Origin: Olivibacter domesticus
GTDB taxonomy: Bacteria > Bacteroidota > Bacteroidia > Sphingobacteriales > Sphingobacteriaceae
Reading direction: 5' to 3'
Assembly: GCF_900109575.1 (NCBI RefSeq)
Contig: NZ_FOAF01000008.1
Coordinates: 1 to 64,000 of the forward strand
Length of the DNA: 64,000 bases
The notes beneath the pieces were generated by a model. The model worked only from the letters and a program-made list of their open reading frames with translations. It was not told the origin of the DNA and searched no databases. A program made the translations under genes and the position numbers. Of the stretch, positions 26,629-34,736 are shown one piece after another; position 1 is the stretch's first letter, and each line of letters starts with the position of its first letter.

Positions 26629-26684
26629 TATCTACGCAAATACAAACAATAGTAAACTTAAGCAAGATAATACCTCCATTTTTT

Positions 26685-27269
26685 CTAAAAAATAAAAAAT
26701 AATAACAAAAAAAAATACTTTAGTTCCTCGCGAATCGTTTTTAAGGCCCTAATGATATGTTTTTCTACCGTGCTAATGGATATTTGTAACAGAGCGGCAA
26801 TTTCTGGATAAGTCAGTCCATCTTCTTGTTTTAATTTGTATACTCTTTGGGCTTGTTTGGGTAATTTTTCAATGCATTTTTTTAATGCTTGATGGAGATC
26901 GGTATAATTTAAGTGTTCTTCAGTTTGATTACTATTACCAGAGCGCAAAGAGGCTTGTATATTTACAAATTCCTTATAGCGTTCCTGTACTTGTTGAGAT
27001 TTATAATGATTGAAGATTTTAAATTTTAAAGATTGTTGTAAGTAGGAGGATAGCGAAGTGTGAATTTCTATTTTACCTTTATTCAGCCACAATTCAGTGA
27101 AAAGATCCTGTATAAATTCCTTGACAATCTCTTCATCAGCCAATCGCCGATGAGCTTGATCGAAAAGTTTAGACCAATATTTATCATAAATCTGCTCAAA
27201 GGCTTTTATATCGCCCGATTTTAGCTTTTGGAAGATATCTATATCCGACATTTTCTTATTTACCGACAT
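26685..27269 (-). CDS. ECF-type RNA polymerase sigma-70 factor, locus 2
   Basis: A 194-residue ECF sigma factor. Region 2 is at about 15-85 (AFEQIYDKYWSKLFDQAHRR, then FIQDLFTELWLNKGKIE). Region 4 is at about 125-180, with LPKQAQRVYKLKQEDGLTYP and the helix-turn-helix IAALLQISISTVEKHIIRAL. The C-terminal LKYFFLLLFFIF is a hydrophobic tail like that of locus 1. It is the first gene of locus 2. I found no good housekeeping promoter upstream, unlike at locus 3. Confidence 0.94.
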   Translation of the reverse strand: MSVNKKMSDIDIFQKLKSGDIKAFEQIYDKYWSKLFDQAHRRLADEEIVKEFIQDLFTELWLNKGKIEIHTSLSSYLQQSLKFKIFNHYKSQQVQERYKEFVNIQASLRSGNSNQTEEHLNYTDLHQALKKCIEKLPKQAQRVYKLKQEDGLTYPEIAALLQISISTVEKHIIRALKTIREELKYFFLLLFFIF

Positions 27270-27508
27270 AATTAATAGAATTCAATTAAAATTCATTATC
27301 TCTTGTCAGTTCAATTCGGTTTTATCGGTTTCGTTAATACGAATTTAATCTAATAGGATTATAAAAACAACAAATTTTAGAATTAATAACCAATAGCAAT
27401 TCAACGAGACGTTAAGAAATACTTGAACACCTTTTAAGATTAAAAATTAATAATATGGCTGATTATTCTATGATGCTTTGTCAATTAATAGGTTTAGATG
27501 TTATTTGC

Positions 27509-27955
27509 TTATTGCTCAATTAATTTTTTCAGCAATTCCAATGTAATGTTCCAGTAGAAGGCTAAATGTTTATATATGGTTTCTGTCGGAAAGTTGGAAA
27601 GTGTAATTGTCAATGCTGTTTGATTCTCTTCTTCTGTTAAACTAAAATCAATTATGGAATAGTTTTCGATGGTGTTGGGAAGCCGTGAAAGAGAGCTTAA
27701 ATGGCTGTATTTTAAATGCTTGTTAGGTTTAAATGCTAGAATTATACCTTTATTTTCAAGTTGGGTTTTATACCAATCCACCCGAATGGTTATTGGGCTT
27801 CCAACTTTCCAATCGGTGATTATATCAATTTCCGTTTCGAACATCCACTTTTTCATTAGCTTAATATCTGTCAGGAACTCCCAAACTTTTGAAGAGGAGG
27901 CATTTATAATAACCGTTTTATTGACCATACGCTGCAGCAAATTTTTCTCATCCAT
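27509..27955 (-). CDS. SRPBCC (START-like/AHSA1) domain protein
   Basis: A 148-residue single-domain protein with the SRPBCC layout: TVIINASSSKVWEFLTDIKLMKKWMF at the N-terminus, IRVDWYKTQLENKGIILAFKPNKHLKYSH in the middle, and the closing helix HLAFYWNITLELLKKLIEQ, typical of the AHSA1/polyketide-cyclase-like group. Such domains bind hydrophobic ligands or protein partners; the ligand here is unknown. It has no signal peptide and stands alone, 104 bp downstream of the MutS-like gene stop region in the same direction. Confidence 0.85.
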   Translation of the reverse strand: MDEKNLLQRMVNKTVIINASSSKVWEFLTDIKLMKKWMFETEIDIITDWKVGSPITIRVDWYKTQLENKGIILAFKPNKHLKYSHLSSLSRLPNTIENYSIIDFSLTEEENQTALTITLSNFPTETIYKHLAFYWNITLELLKKLIEQ

Positions 27956-28059
27956 TTTTTATAGTCATGTATGCAAATCTGCAATAAATCTAAAAATACT
28001 GGAGCTTTTATTAGCATAATTTAATATGGAAAATTTTTGACGAACTTTTGAGGTGATTT

Positions 28060-29400
28060 TTAGGTCAAAGGGTTAGTTAAAGCGCCATCCAATATCTCCA
28101 GTATACCTTCATTTTTTAAGATCCAAGCGCCTATTCTATTATCTGTGATACCTCCAACAAGCTTATAATTGAAGGTTGGTGTGTTACTTTTCATTTTTGT
28201 TTCGAAATGCCTGAAGTCTATCTGCTTGTTTTCTTTTAAATCGTGGGCCACCTCTATCAAATGGCTGGAAATAATAAAAAAACTCGTCGGTACTTTTGAA
28301 AAGGCCTCTATCACTAAAAGAGAAGATTCATAAGCATCTTTAACATTTGTTCCCCGGAAAAGTTCATCAAAGATGATCAGGAGGTTTTTTCGTGTTGCAA
28401 CCTGTTGAGCAACAAGTTTTACTCTTAACACCTCATTATAAAAATGGCTTCTACCCAGTGTTAAGTTGTCAGCAAGGTTGATGGTGGTCAATATTCCATT
28501 AAACAGGCCGGTCTCCATCCCGACAGCTGGCACAGGAAATCCAATATGGGCAAGATACACGGCAATGGCGACAGATTTCATTAAGGTGGATTTACCCGAC
28601 ATATTTACGCCCGTCAGGAAGCAAAGATGTTGTTGTCTATCTAACTCGAAATTGTTCGTAACAGGCGTGCTTAAAAATGGGTGAAAAACTCCTTCTAAAA
28701 TAAGTTTGCTTTCGTTATCATGGTGATAAATGGGAAAGGAAAAATTATATTTTCTTGCAGCCAATGCAATGGCATAATAGGCGTCAAGTTGATATACACT
28801 AGCTAATATTTTAAGTATATCCTCTAAATAGATATTTCTAATAAGGAAATCGCATCTCTCCAATCGTAATCCCTTAAGCTTTTTAGGGTAGGTCAAACAC
28901 TTTTTTATAAACGGATCGCTGCACACTTTCTCTAACCGTAAGTAAAGCTCCTTAATAAAGTTGAGCTCATGCTTTTGTTGGATTTCCTTAGAAAGCACAT
29001 TGAGAAAAACCAAGGTGTTTAGTATTTCACCTAATCCGCGTTGTTTGTTGTATTGCTCTTGTTTCTTTGTGTATCGATATTTAACCGACTTTTTAAAAGC
29101 AGCATGCCAAGTGTATTTTTTGGGCTTATCGATACTGTTTAAATAATATTCAATGAAATCGATAGATTCCCTTTGAAAAGATAGGCTCTCTACCTCATTG
29201 AAAAGAAATTGGATATCCTTACTTCGATGTATTAGCTCCTCTATGTTAATAATTGGCTTAGTAAACAAATCTTTTAAAAAGGCTTTTCCGCCAATGGTGG
29301 TGGTATTATCAAAATAGGCATAGATACTACGATCATGCTTCGTACTCTCAAAAAGCTGTAAATCATCAATCGTTTGACTATCTATCAGAAAGGTATCCAC
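28060..29400 (-). CDS. MutS-like DNA-binding ATPase without mismatch-recognition domain
   Basis: A 446-residue protein related to MutS. The N-terminal 1-250 is a lever/clamp-like helical region (MutS domain III type). The C-terminal ATPase has Walker A TGVNMSGKST (about 264-273), LADNLTLGRSHFYNEVLRV and Walker B LLIIFDELFRGTN (about 340-352). It ends in a HLIEVAHDL switch segment. The mismatch-binding domain I and the connector are absent, and it is half the size of MutS, so it is not the mismatch repair protein. Short MutS-like ATPases of this kind are common in Bacteroidota, with unknown function. It is divergent from the PhoX-like gene. Confidence 0.88.
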   Translation of the reverse strand: MDTFLIDSQTIDDLQLFESTKHDRSIYAYFDNTTTIGGKAFLKDLFTKPIINIEELIHRSKDIQFLFNEVESLSFQRESIDFIEYYLNSIDKPKKYTWHAAFKKSVKYRYTKKQEQYNKQRGLGEILNTLVFLNVLSKEIQQKHELNFIKELYLRLEKVCSDPFIKKCLTYPKKLKGLRLERCDFLIRNIYLEDILKILASVYQLDAYYAIALAARKYNFSFPIYHHDNESKLILEGVFHPFLSTPVTNNFELDRQQHLCFLTGVNMSGKSTLMKSVAIAVYLAHIGFPVPAVGMETGLFNGILTTINLADNLTLGRSHFYNEVLRVKLVAQQVATRKNLLIIFDELFRGTNVKDAYESSLLVIEAFSKVPTSFFIISSHLIEVAHDLKENKQIDFRHFETKMKSNTPTFNYKLVGGITDNRIGAWILKNEGILEILDGALTNPLT

Positions 29401-29604
29401 GTATTATATATATATGTTTAGGCAATTTAATGATTCTATCATAAAAAAGTGCATCCAGTCGGCTTTTGTTATCTTATACATACTAATTTAATATCTGTTA
29501 ACTCGTCCCGCTAAACGAAAACTGACAAAGTACGTGAATTTAACATACGGTTAAATATTAAAAAACATTGGGAAGTTACTTTTACAGCAAAAGATAACTG
29601 AACT

Positions 29605-31098
29605 ATGATAAACACGAACGCCAAACAATCACTAAAACTAGGTATAAGCCTTTTTGTCTTATCAACACTCTTATTTGGAGCTTGTAAAAAGAACAATGAT
29701 AATAATACCGACGAAGAAAATCCAAATCCCGATTTCGAAATCGTTGATAGATCGGTAAATCCTTCTTTGGTGAAATCACTGACTGGATTCGAAGATTTAA
29801 AGATCAATACATTGATTAGCAGTGACGACGTTCTTTCTGAGTCACCAGACTTTATCTTTGGTGCTCAACCTGATGGTGCCGGTATTCTTAAAAACCCTGA
29901 TGGAACTGGCTATATCATGATCAATAACCATGAGATCTTACAATCTGTTTCGAGAGTTTATTTAGATAATGAATTAAAACCCTTAAAAGGTGAATATATT
30001 GTAGATTCTGATGGGGGTATGACCCGTCTATGTTCTGCAACATTAGCAACACCCGAAGAACATGGATTTGCGAAACCCTTGTTTCTTACTGCTGGGGAAA
30101 GTGGCGCGGAGTCTTTGATACATGTTATTGATCCCTTGGCACCTGCTGATAAAAAGAATCAACAACGTGTAAACCCTGCCTTTGGACGGTGGAGTGCAGA
30201 GAATGCCGTTCCATTACCAAAAGATGCTTTTCCAGGAAAGACCGTTATTCTTATAGGTGAGGATGAGGGTGATGGACAAGTAGCAATGTACGTGTCGAAT
30301 AATCAGGGAAATTTGGATGATGGTAAATTATATGTACTGAAACGGAGCGACAATAATCCGGTAGAAACAGACATATCAAAAGGAAATTCATATGATGTGG
30401 AATTTGTAGAGATGGATAAGGTTAAGGATAGTAGGGGTGAAGAGCTTCAGCAGCAAACCGTTGACAAAAATGCTGTAATGTTTGCTCGTGTAGAGGATAT
30501 TGATTATCGTAAGGGGGGGAGCGCCAATGGTCGGGAGGTTTATTTTACAGCAACAGGTGTAAGTCAAGCCGATAAAATTACGCCCGTTAGTGGTAAAACG
30601 ATGTGGGGACGTGTATACAAATTGATCTTGAATGCCGATAACCCGTTGAAAGGTAAACTCGAAATTGCTGTTGATGGGGCGGATGATCCAGGTAATAGTA
30701 TTGTTAACCCAGATAATCTCTGCGTAACCGAAAATTTTGTTTATATTCAAGAAGATGGGGATTCGTTCTATAAAAATAATAATCACGATGGAACTATCTG
30801 GCAATATGAAATGTCGAACAAAGCATTAAAACCAATGCTTCAGATGAATCATAGAAGAAACGAAGCTGAATTTAATGCAAAGTATAATCCGGACAATGTG
30901 CAGACACTAAGTACTTGGGAGTACGGTGCTATGTATGATATTTCAGAAATCATTGGTAAACCTAATACCTTCGTAGTCAATTTACACCCACATACGTGGA
31001 AAGATGATAAATATAAGAACGCCGATGGCGGAGATGCACGGCTTACCAATAACAGCGAGGGTGGCCAGGTGGTGATTGTAAGCGGGGTTAAGAAATAG
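29605..31098 (+). CDS. PhoX-like alkaline phosphatase family lipoprotein
   Basis: A 497-residue lipoprotein (lipobox in LLFGACKKN) that looks like the PhoX family (DUF839 type). Features include GFEDLKINTLISSDDVL, IMINNHEILQSVSRVYLDN, MTRLCSATLATPEEHGF, FARVEDIDYRKGG and NPDNLCVTENFVYIQEDG. PhoX enzymes hydrolyse phosphate esters with calcium and iron at a beta-propeller centre, and the Asn/Glu/Asp-rich motifs are in keeping with metal binding. Activity on phosphate is not proven for this branch. The gene is followed after 70 bp by a di-heme peroxidase gene in the same direction and is probably transcribed with it. Confidence 0.8.
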   Translation: MINTNAKQSLKLGISLFVLSTLLFGACKKNNDNNTDEENPNPDFEIVDRSVNPSLVKSLTGFEDLKINTLISSDDVLSESPDFIFGAQPDGAGILKNPDGTGYIMINNHEILQSVSRVYLDNELKPLKGEYIVDSDGGMTRLCSATLATPEEHGFAKPLFLTAGESGAESLIHVIDPLAPADKKNQQRVNPAFGRWSAENAVPLPKDAFPGKTVILIGEDEGDGQVAMYVSNNQGNLDDGKLYVLKRSDNNPVETDISKGNSYDVEFVEMDKVKDSRGEELQQQTVDKNAVMFARVEDIDYRKGGSANGREVYFTATGVSQADKITPVSGKTMWGRVYKLILNADNPLKGKLEIAVDGADDPGNSIVNPDNLCVTENFVYIQEDGDSFYKNNNHDGTIWQYEMSNKALKPMLQMNHRRNEAEFNAKYNPDNVQTLSTWEYGAMYDISEIIGKPNTFVVNLHPHTWKDDKYKNADGGDARLTNNSEGGQVVIVSGVKK

Positions 31099-31168
31099 CT
31101 ATAATAATAAATACTACCATTTCCCTTTGTGGCGTTGCTACAAAGGGAATTTTATTTACTCATCCTAT

Positions 31169-32959
31169 ATGATTAAAAGACTTTTTATCATTCTTGGAAT
31201 GTCTGTTATCATTATCTTTTTAGTGACTTTCTGCGCTCAAAATAAAAAAACGAACGCGGTTACTATAAAAGATCAGGTAACCAAAGAAATTTGCAAGCTA
31301 GAGACATTGATTAATGCCGATTTGCTGCCTTTGGCTATCAACAGTAAGGATACATTGGCTATCAAAAAAAGCTTTTTAGAATGTAGAAATCAATTTAAAG
31401 TCATTGAGTATTATATAGAATATTTTTTTCCAAGTACAGCGAAAGTTCTAAATGGTCCCCCTATTAATGAAATTGAGTTAGGCGAGAATCTGGTAGAGCC
31501 TCCCGGTGGATTTCAGGTAATGGAAGATTATATATACAACGACTTGACACCAGAAGCTAGGGAAGAGCTTGTTAATGAGATTAAAAAAATGGAGGTCGCT
31601 TTAAAAAGAGTTCAACAATATCAACAAGCGTATACCATTACCAATGAACAGATTTTTGACGCGATGCGATTGGAACTTTTCCGCATTGCCGCTTTAGGTA
31701 TTACAGGTTTTGATACTCCTTTGGCGCTACAGTCGCTCGATGAAGCTGTATCCTCGTTAACAGGATTAAAACAGTGTCTTTTGCTTTTTCAAAAGCACGA
31801 TGCCGTTATTGAGGCATTAGATAAATCGATAAAGTATCTTCAAAGAAACAATGATTTTAATAAATTTAACCGCTTGGATTTTATAATCCAGTATCTGGAC
31901 CCTTTAAATGTTTTGCTTAATGAGATGCGGAATACACTTCAAATTGCCTCAATATCTAGTACCGTAGCACTTGATAATGAAGCTACAAGTCTCTTTAAAG
32001 GGAAGGTTTTAGATATCAACAAATTTGTTAGTAACAAAACAGCATATTTTTCGAATGAAAAAGCGGCACTAGGGAAAGTGCTCTTTGCAGACGTTATTTT
32101 GTCGAACGGGAATAATAAAAGTTGTGCAAGTTGTCATCATATTGAGAAGGCATTTACAGATGGATTAGTGAAAGCCATTGGTATTGATCAACAAAAAAGT
32201 CTTTTAAGAAATACACCAACGCTTAGTTATGCAGGTTTTCAACGTGCTTTCTTTTACGATCATAAGGCCGGAACCTTAGAAGATCAGGCGCTCGATGTAG
32301 TGCACAATGAAGCCGAAATGCAGGGAACACTCGCTAAAGCGGCGGAAGCTTTACAAAAAAATCAAAGATATGCTGCTCTTTTTAAGCGTGCCTACGGCTC
32401 GGATCCATCTCAAATTGATCCTTGGAAAATACAACATGCGCTCGCGAGTTATGTCAGGTCTTTAGCGCCTTTTTCTTCCAGGTTTGATCAATATATGGAT
32501 GGCGATTACCAGCAGCTAAATGAACCTGAGAAAAAGGGATTTAATTTATTTATGGGTAAAGCGAAATGTGCCACCTGCCATTTTGTACCACTATTTAATG
32601 GTACACCCGCTCCGCTATTTGATAAATCGGAGACTGAGGTACTAGGTGTGCCTTCTAAGCCAGATACTATTCACGCTGTGATCGATGATGATAAAGGTCG
32701 TTTTTTATTAAGCCCATATAATCAGTATAAATATTCTTTTAAGACGCCCACCCTGAGAAATATTGCTAAAACGGCTCCTTACATGCACAATGGCGTTTAT
32801 AAAAGCTTAGAAGAAGTGATGGACTTTTATAATCGAGGAGGGGGAGCAGGTATTGGAATATCGCTTAACAACCAAACCTTATCGGATCAACGACTAAACT
32901 TGTCGCAGCAGGAAATAACGGAAATCATTGCTTTTATGAAAACACTGACAGATAATTAA
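31169..32959 (+). CDS. Di-heme cytochrome c peroxidase (CcpA/MauG family) with extended N-terminal domain
   Basis: A 596-residue protein starting with a signal anchor or lipoprotein-type signal (MIKRLFIILG through FLVTFCAQ). The ATG at 31169 was preferred over an upstream one at 31127 because the signal begins there. Residues about 290-596 are the peroxidase, with two c-type heme motifs, CASCHH at 319-324 and CATCHF at 467-472. A YMHNGVYKSLEEVMDFY segment also occurs near the end, as in bacterial di-heme peroxidases. Residues 30-280 are an all-helical domain unrelated to hemes that looks imelysin-like. It probably reduces peroxide, or oxidises a partner, in the periplasm, and is paired with the PhoX-like gene. 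Confidence 0.9.
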   Translation: MIKRLFIILGMSVIIIFLVTFCAQNKKTNAVTIKDQVTKEICKLETLINADLLPLAINSKDTLAIKKSFLECRNQFKVIEYYIEYFFPSTAKVLNGPPINEIELGENLVEPPGGFQVMEDYIYNDLTPEAREELVNEIKKMEVALKRVQQYQQAYTITNEQIFDAMRLELFRIAALGITGFDTPLALQSLDEAVSSLTGLKQCLLLFQKHDAVIEALDKSIKYLQRNNDFNKFNRLDFIIQYLDPLNVLLNEMRNTLQIASISSTVALDNEATSLFKGKVLDINKFVSNKTAYFSNEKAALGKVLFADVILSNGNNKSCASCHHIEKAFTDGLVKAIGIDQQKSLLRNTPTLSYAGFQRAFFYDHKAGTLEDQALDVVHNEAEMQGTLAKAAEALQKNQRYAALFKRAYGSDPSQIDPWKIQHALASYVRSLAPFSSRFDQYMDGDYQQLNEPEKKGFNLFMGKAKCATCHFVPLFNGTPAPLFDKSETEVLGVPSKPDTIHAVIDDDKGRFLLSPYNQYKYSFKTPTLRNIAKTAPYMHNGVYKSLEEVMDFYNRGGGAGIGISLNNQTLSDQRLNLSQQEITEIIAFMKTLTDN

Positions 32960-33488
32960 GGCCTAAATTTTTGTCTTATACACTAATTCTGTTTTAAAAA
33001 ATCATCAGTTGTTGAATTATATCGATTTCGATGATATATAAGATATCACCGTTGAAGATAAATAAACGACATTCTCGTTTTATAGACATATAGCAAGCTA
33101 CCTTTAATTTTCAGCTTCATTTGGTTACCATTCTCCTGTGTTTTACATGTCAAATGTGGAAGTAATTTTCTCTATCTAATATGAACGTTTTAGGTATGGG
33201 CTTTTCAACAAAGTTAATTTGAGCCTTTCAACAAAACTTTATCGTAAATAAGAGTTAAATTTGTTCTGGATTATCATATGGTCGATTCATTCAACTACTT
33301 CATAAATTAATTGTTGAAGCAATGGAAGTGTTGTTAATAGATGCTACTGGTATGCCAATGCTGTTTTTTCTTTTCCTGAGGGAACCTTTTGTATGAAATT
33401 GAATTGATGATGATTAATGCTGTACGTAAACTCTTTATAAAAAATGGATTTTAGCTGTGAAAGATATTAAGTTTTGACTCACGTATAA
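32960..33488. other. Gene-free region
   Basis: About 530 bp without a credible open frame. TATCGATTTCGATGATA (33021-33037) is a loose palindrome. CTTTTCAACAAAGTT and CCTTTCAACAAAACTT (about 33199-33237) form a short direct repeat 27 bp apart. I see no terminator-like stem directly after the peroxidase gene and no RNA gene. It may be decayed coding sequence. Confidence 0.4.
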
Positions 33489-34640
33489 ATGTCTGCTGTT
33501 GAAATTAAAATGAAGCGATTTTTAAAAATATTTAAACGAATAATGATAGTCCTCCTATGTATCGTGCTGCTCACAGCAATTGTTGTATTCTTATATATGC
33601 GCCAGCAGAAATTTGGTAAAGCCCCATCGGGTAAACGCCTTGAGCTAATAAAGAAATCACCACATTACAAAGACGGACAATTTCAAAATATTCATTTTAC
33701 GCCAACTATCACCGAAGGCTATTCTACAGCAGGCGTTACCTATGATTTTCTCTTTAAAAGTTTTCCAAGGAGAACCCCTGCGGATAGTATCCCTTCTATA
33801 AAAACAGACCTACTACAATTGAATGTAGATAGTAATGTGTTGGTATGGTTCGGACATTCCTCTTATTTCATGCAAATAGGAGGGAAGCGTTTTTTGATCG
33901 ATCCGGTCTTTAGTGGAAATGCTTCTCCTATTCCAAGGACAAATAAAAGTTTTAAAGGTACTGATATTTACCATGCTACCGACATGCCCGATATTGATTA
34001 TTTATTGATAACGCACGACCATTATGATCATCTTGACTATGAAACCATTCTTGCATTAAAAGGAAAGGTTAAGCATGTAATTTGTGGGCTCGGTGTGGGT
34101 GAACATTTTGAACAATGGGGATTTGATGTTAAGAAGATTATAGAGAAAGATTGGAATGATAGTATTCCGCTTGGCGACGGTTTTGTTGTGCATACTGCAC
34201 CTGCAAGACATTTTTCGGGAAGAGGTTTTACGAGAAACAATACCTTATGGTTGTCATATGTTCTACAAACACCCAATCTGAAGGTATATATTGGTGGTGA
34301 TAGCGGATATGATAATCACTTTGCCGATATAGGTAAGCAGTACGGCCCGATTGATTTGGCTATCTTAGATAATGGCCAATACAATGTTGCTTGGCAAGCA
34401 ATTCACATGTTACCGGAAGAGGTACTTAAAGCCGCGCAAGAACTAAGGGCGAAACGTATATTTCCGGTGCATTCCTCAAAATTTGTGTTGGCGTTACATC
34501 CATGGGACGAACCTTTAATGAAGATTACAGCCTTAAGCAAATCTCATGATTTTCCATTAGTAACACCGATGATAGGACAAGAAGTGAATTTAAATGATAC
34601 TGCACAAGTTTTTAGCGAATGGTGGAAAGGGCTAAACTAG
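33489..34640 (+). CDS. MBL-fold metallo-hydrolase, membrane-anchored
   Basis: A 383-residue metallo-beta-lactamase-fold protein related to the UlaG/NAPE-PLD-like group. The zinc motif is THDHYDHLDY (His176, His178, Asp180, His181). Earlier VWFGHSSYFMQIGGKRFLID and PVFSGNASPIP, and later HTAPARHFSGRG and YIGGDSGYDNHF, supply the remaining ligands and the family pattern. A hydrophobic segment near residues 18-38 (IVLLCIVLLTAIVVFLY) anchors it in the membrane. Met at 33489 or 33510 could start. Family members hydrolyse phosphodiesters or lactones; the substrate is unknown. It converges with locus 3, separated by a long shared hairpin. Confidence 0.9.
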   Translation: MSAVEIKMKRFLKIFKRIMIVLLCIVLLTAIVVFLYMRQQKFGKAPSGKRLELIKKSPHYKDGQFQNIHFTPTITEGYSTAGVTYDFLFKSFPRRTPADSIPSIKTDLLQLNVDSNVLVWFGHSSYFMQIGGKRFLIDPVFSGNASPIPRTNKSFKGTDIYHATDMPDIDYLLITHDHYDHLDYETILALKGKVKHVICGLGVGEHFEQWGFDVKKIIEKDWNDSIPLGDGFVVHTAPARHFSGRGFTRNNTLWLSYVLQTPNLKVYIGGDSGYDNHFADIGKQYGPIDLAILDNGQYNVAWQAIHMLPEEVLKAAQELRAKRIFPVHSSKFVLALHPWDEPLMKITALSKSHDFPLVTPMIGQEVNLNDTAQVFSEWWKGLN

Positions 34641-34648
34641 AATTTAAA

Positions 34649-34732
34649 AGAACAAGCATACCCTATATCGGGCAAGAGGAGAGATAGGCGTAACCGAAGT
34701 TCAAATCGTCCTATCTCTCTTTGCTTGTTCTC
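34649..34732. terminator. Large bipartite hairpin between convergent genes
   Basis: The outer arms AGAACAAGCA (34649-34658) and TGCTTGTTCT (34723-34732) are perfect. Inner arms GAGAGATAGG and CCTATCTCTC stack further in. On the 5' side a small CCC-TATATC-GGG hairpin fills the internal loop. It lies between the metallo-hydrolase gene and locus 3, with a T-rich right flank. It can end both transcripts. Confidence 0.75.
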
Positions 34733-34736
34733 TTAT

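Noticed and set aside
28060-29400. DNA mismatch repair protein MutS
   Set aside because: The mismatch-recognition and connector domains are missing and the length is about half of MutS.
29511-29807. Minus-strand gene overlapping the PhoX-like start
   Set aside because: Antisense shadow of the lipoprotein signal region of a well-supported gene; no family features.
30388-30804. Minus-strand gene of 138 codons inside the PhoX-like gene
   Set aside because: Antisense to conserved PhoX motifs, with low-complexity Ile-rich composition typical of shadows.
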